Source: Methylibium sp. (GTDB lineage: Bacteria > Pseudomonadota > Gammaproteobacteria > Burkholderiales > Burkholderiaceae_C). Taken from it: a stretch of DNA of 64,000 nucleotides. Every line of letters starts with the position of its first letter. Position 1 is the first letter of the stretch. Shown here piece by piece: positions 63,341 through 64,000 of this stretch. The notes beneath the pieces are model-generated. The model was not told the DNA's origin. It saw only the letters and a program-made list of their open reading frames with translations, and made no database searches. The position numbers and the translations under genes were made by a program. The DNA lies in NCBI GenBank assembly GCA_013824165.1, contig PNNH01000038.1, positions 1 to 64,000 on the forward strand, given 5' to 3'.

Positions 63341-64000
63341 ATGCAAGTACCAGCCTCCATCTTCAAGGCTTATGACATCCGCGGTGTTGTCGGCAAGACG
63401 CTCGACGAAGCGCTGGCTGAGCATCTGGGCCGCGCCTTCGGCACCGAAGCCAAAGCCCTGGGCGAAAAGGCCGTGGTGGTGGGGCGCGACGGGCGCCTGT
63501 CGGGCCCTGGCCTGGTGCAGGCACTGGCGCGCGGCATCCGCTCGACCGGTCTGGATGTGGTGGACCTGGGCGCCGTGACCACGCCCATGCTCTATTACGT
63601 GGCCGCCACGCGCGCCAAGCATCGCTGCACCTCGGGCATCCAGGTGACCGGCAGCCACAACCCCAAGGACTACAACGGTTTCAAGATGGTGCTGCAGGGC
63701 GCCGCCGTCTATGGTGAGCAGATCCAGGGCCTGCGCCGCCGCATCGAGGCCGAGGACTACGCCACCGGCCGCGGCCGCATCGGCACGATGGACATCGGTG
63801 CCGAGTACCAGCACCGCATCGTCTCGGATTGCAAGCTCAAGCGCCCGATGAAGGTGGTGGTGGACAGCGGCAACGGCATCCCCGGCGCCAGTGCGCCGGC
63901 CATCCTGCGCGCGCTGGGCTGCGAGGTGGTGGACATCTTCTCCAAGGTGGACGGCGACTTCCCCAATCACCACCCCGATCCCTCGCGCCCAGAGAACCTG
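63341..64000 (+). CDS. Phosphomannomutase/phosphoglucomutase, 5' part (cut by window end)
   Basis: The first 220 codons of an alpha-D-phosphohexomutase that interconverts 1- and 6-phosphates of mannose or glucose (ManB/AlgC/PgmA type), feeding sugar-nucleotide synthesis for envelope polysaccharides. Phosphoserine motif TSGIQVTGSHNPKDYNGFK with Ser105; AYDIRGVVG at the start; VVVGRDGRLSGP and VVVDSGNGIPG of domain 2 are also present. The frame is open to the last base, and GDFPNHHPDPSRPENL is the last recognisable segment. An AAGGGAA site lies 3-4 nt upstream. Domains 3 and 4 are outside the window. Confidence 0.95.
   Translation, partial: MQVPASIFKAYDIRGVVGKTLDEALAEHLGRAFGTEAKALGEKAVVVGRDGRLSGPGLVQALARGIRSTGLDVVDLGAVTTPMLYYVAATRAKHRCTSGIQVTGSHNPKDYNGFKMVLQGAAVYGEQIQGLRRRIEAEDYATGRGRIGTMDIGAEYQHRIVSDCKLKRPMKVVVDSGNGIPGASAPAILRALGCEVVDIFSKVDGDFPNHHPDPSRPENL

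Overview
This 64 kb window is GC-rich, densely coding and entirely bacterial. The gene set points to a betaproteobacterium of the order Burkholderiales, probably near Roseateles, Rubrivivax or Pelomonas. The main pointers are a dapC-dapD-pilU-dapE lysine/pilus-ATPase block, smc-zipA-CNNM-ligA, a very large cyclic beta-glucan synthase, and a set of DUF1840, CsbD, BON and DUF4398 genes. The placement is inference from gene content; there is no rRNA here. I saw no insertion sequence, prophage, integron or CRISPR array.

Layout. 0-6.5 kb: tRNA-Asp, the SOS repressor lexA with a small Cdd1-like gene, a divergent L-asparaginase with two LexA boxes between them, the ohr/ohrR peroxide pair, a DUF1304 membrane protein, ABC-F protein yheS and the ribosomal-protein methylase prmB. 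6.8-29 kb: an accessory envelope and stress region. It holds BON, CsbD, PRC-barrel, DUF1840, DUF1488, DUF4398 and OmpA-like proteins, a lone receiver, an 8.4 kb cyclic beta-1,2-glucan synthase gene with a small membrane partner, two tandem Crp/Fnr regulators, a diguanylate cyclase, a phospholipase-D lipoprotein, tiny membrane proteins, and a CheB-CheR-PAS fusion. An imperfect palindrome close to TGTGCGC-N4-GAACACA recurs in its intergenic regions and may tie it into one regulon. 29-35.5 kb: a six-gene minus-strand operon with an ArsS-type radical SAM protein, a VTT-domain/flavin disulfide reductase fusion, two glycosyltransferases of the 'arsenosugar' families, a DUF3047 protein and a SelD-associated FAD oxidoreductase.

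35.6-51 kb: core genes. Lysine/peptidoglycan precursor synthesis (dapC, dapD, dapE) with pilU embedded, queF, then smc, zipA and a CNNM/CorC-type protein, a GGDEF-EAL protein with a degenerate cyclase motif, and ligA. 51-57.7 kb: an SBBP-repeat lipoprotein, a decayed DUF488 gene, a secreted protein joining LprI-like and MliC-like lysozyme-inhibitor domains, a chemoreceptor and a ferric-reductase-like flavocytochrome. 57.8-64 kb: a DMT transporter, an alkylation-repair pair (ogt plus an Ada-AlkA fusion), a Gdx-type SMR exporter with a LytS/LytR-like two-component pair, and the 5' part of a phosphomannomutase/phosphoglucomutase gene cut by the window edge.

The most unusual items are the putative Crp/Fnr regulon motif, two tandem nested stem-loops between the OmpA gene and the glucan synthase, the radical-SAM/VTT-reductase operon, and the two-domain lysozyme-inhibitor-like protein beside a gene remnant. 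Start codons were moved downstream of the longest open frame wherever a signal peptide, ribosome binding site or gene overlap argued for it.
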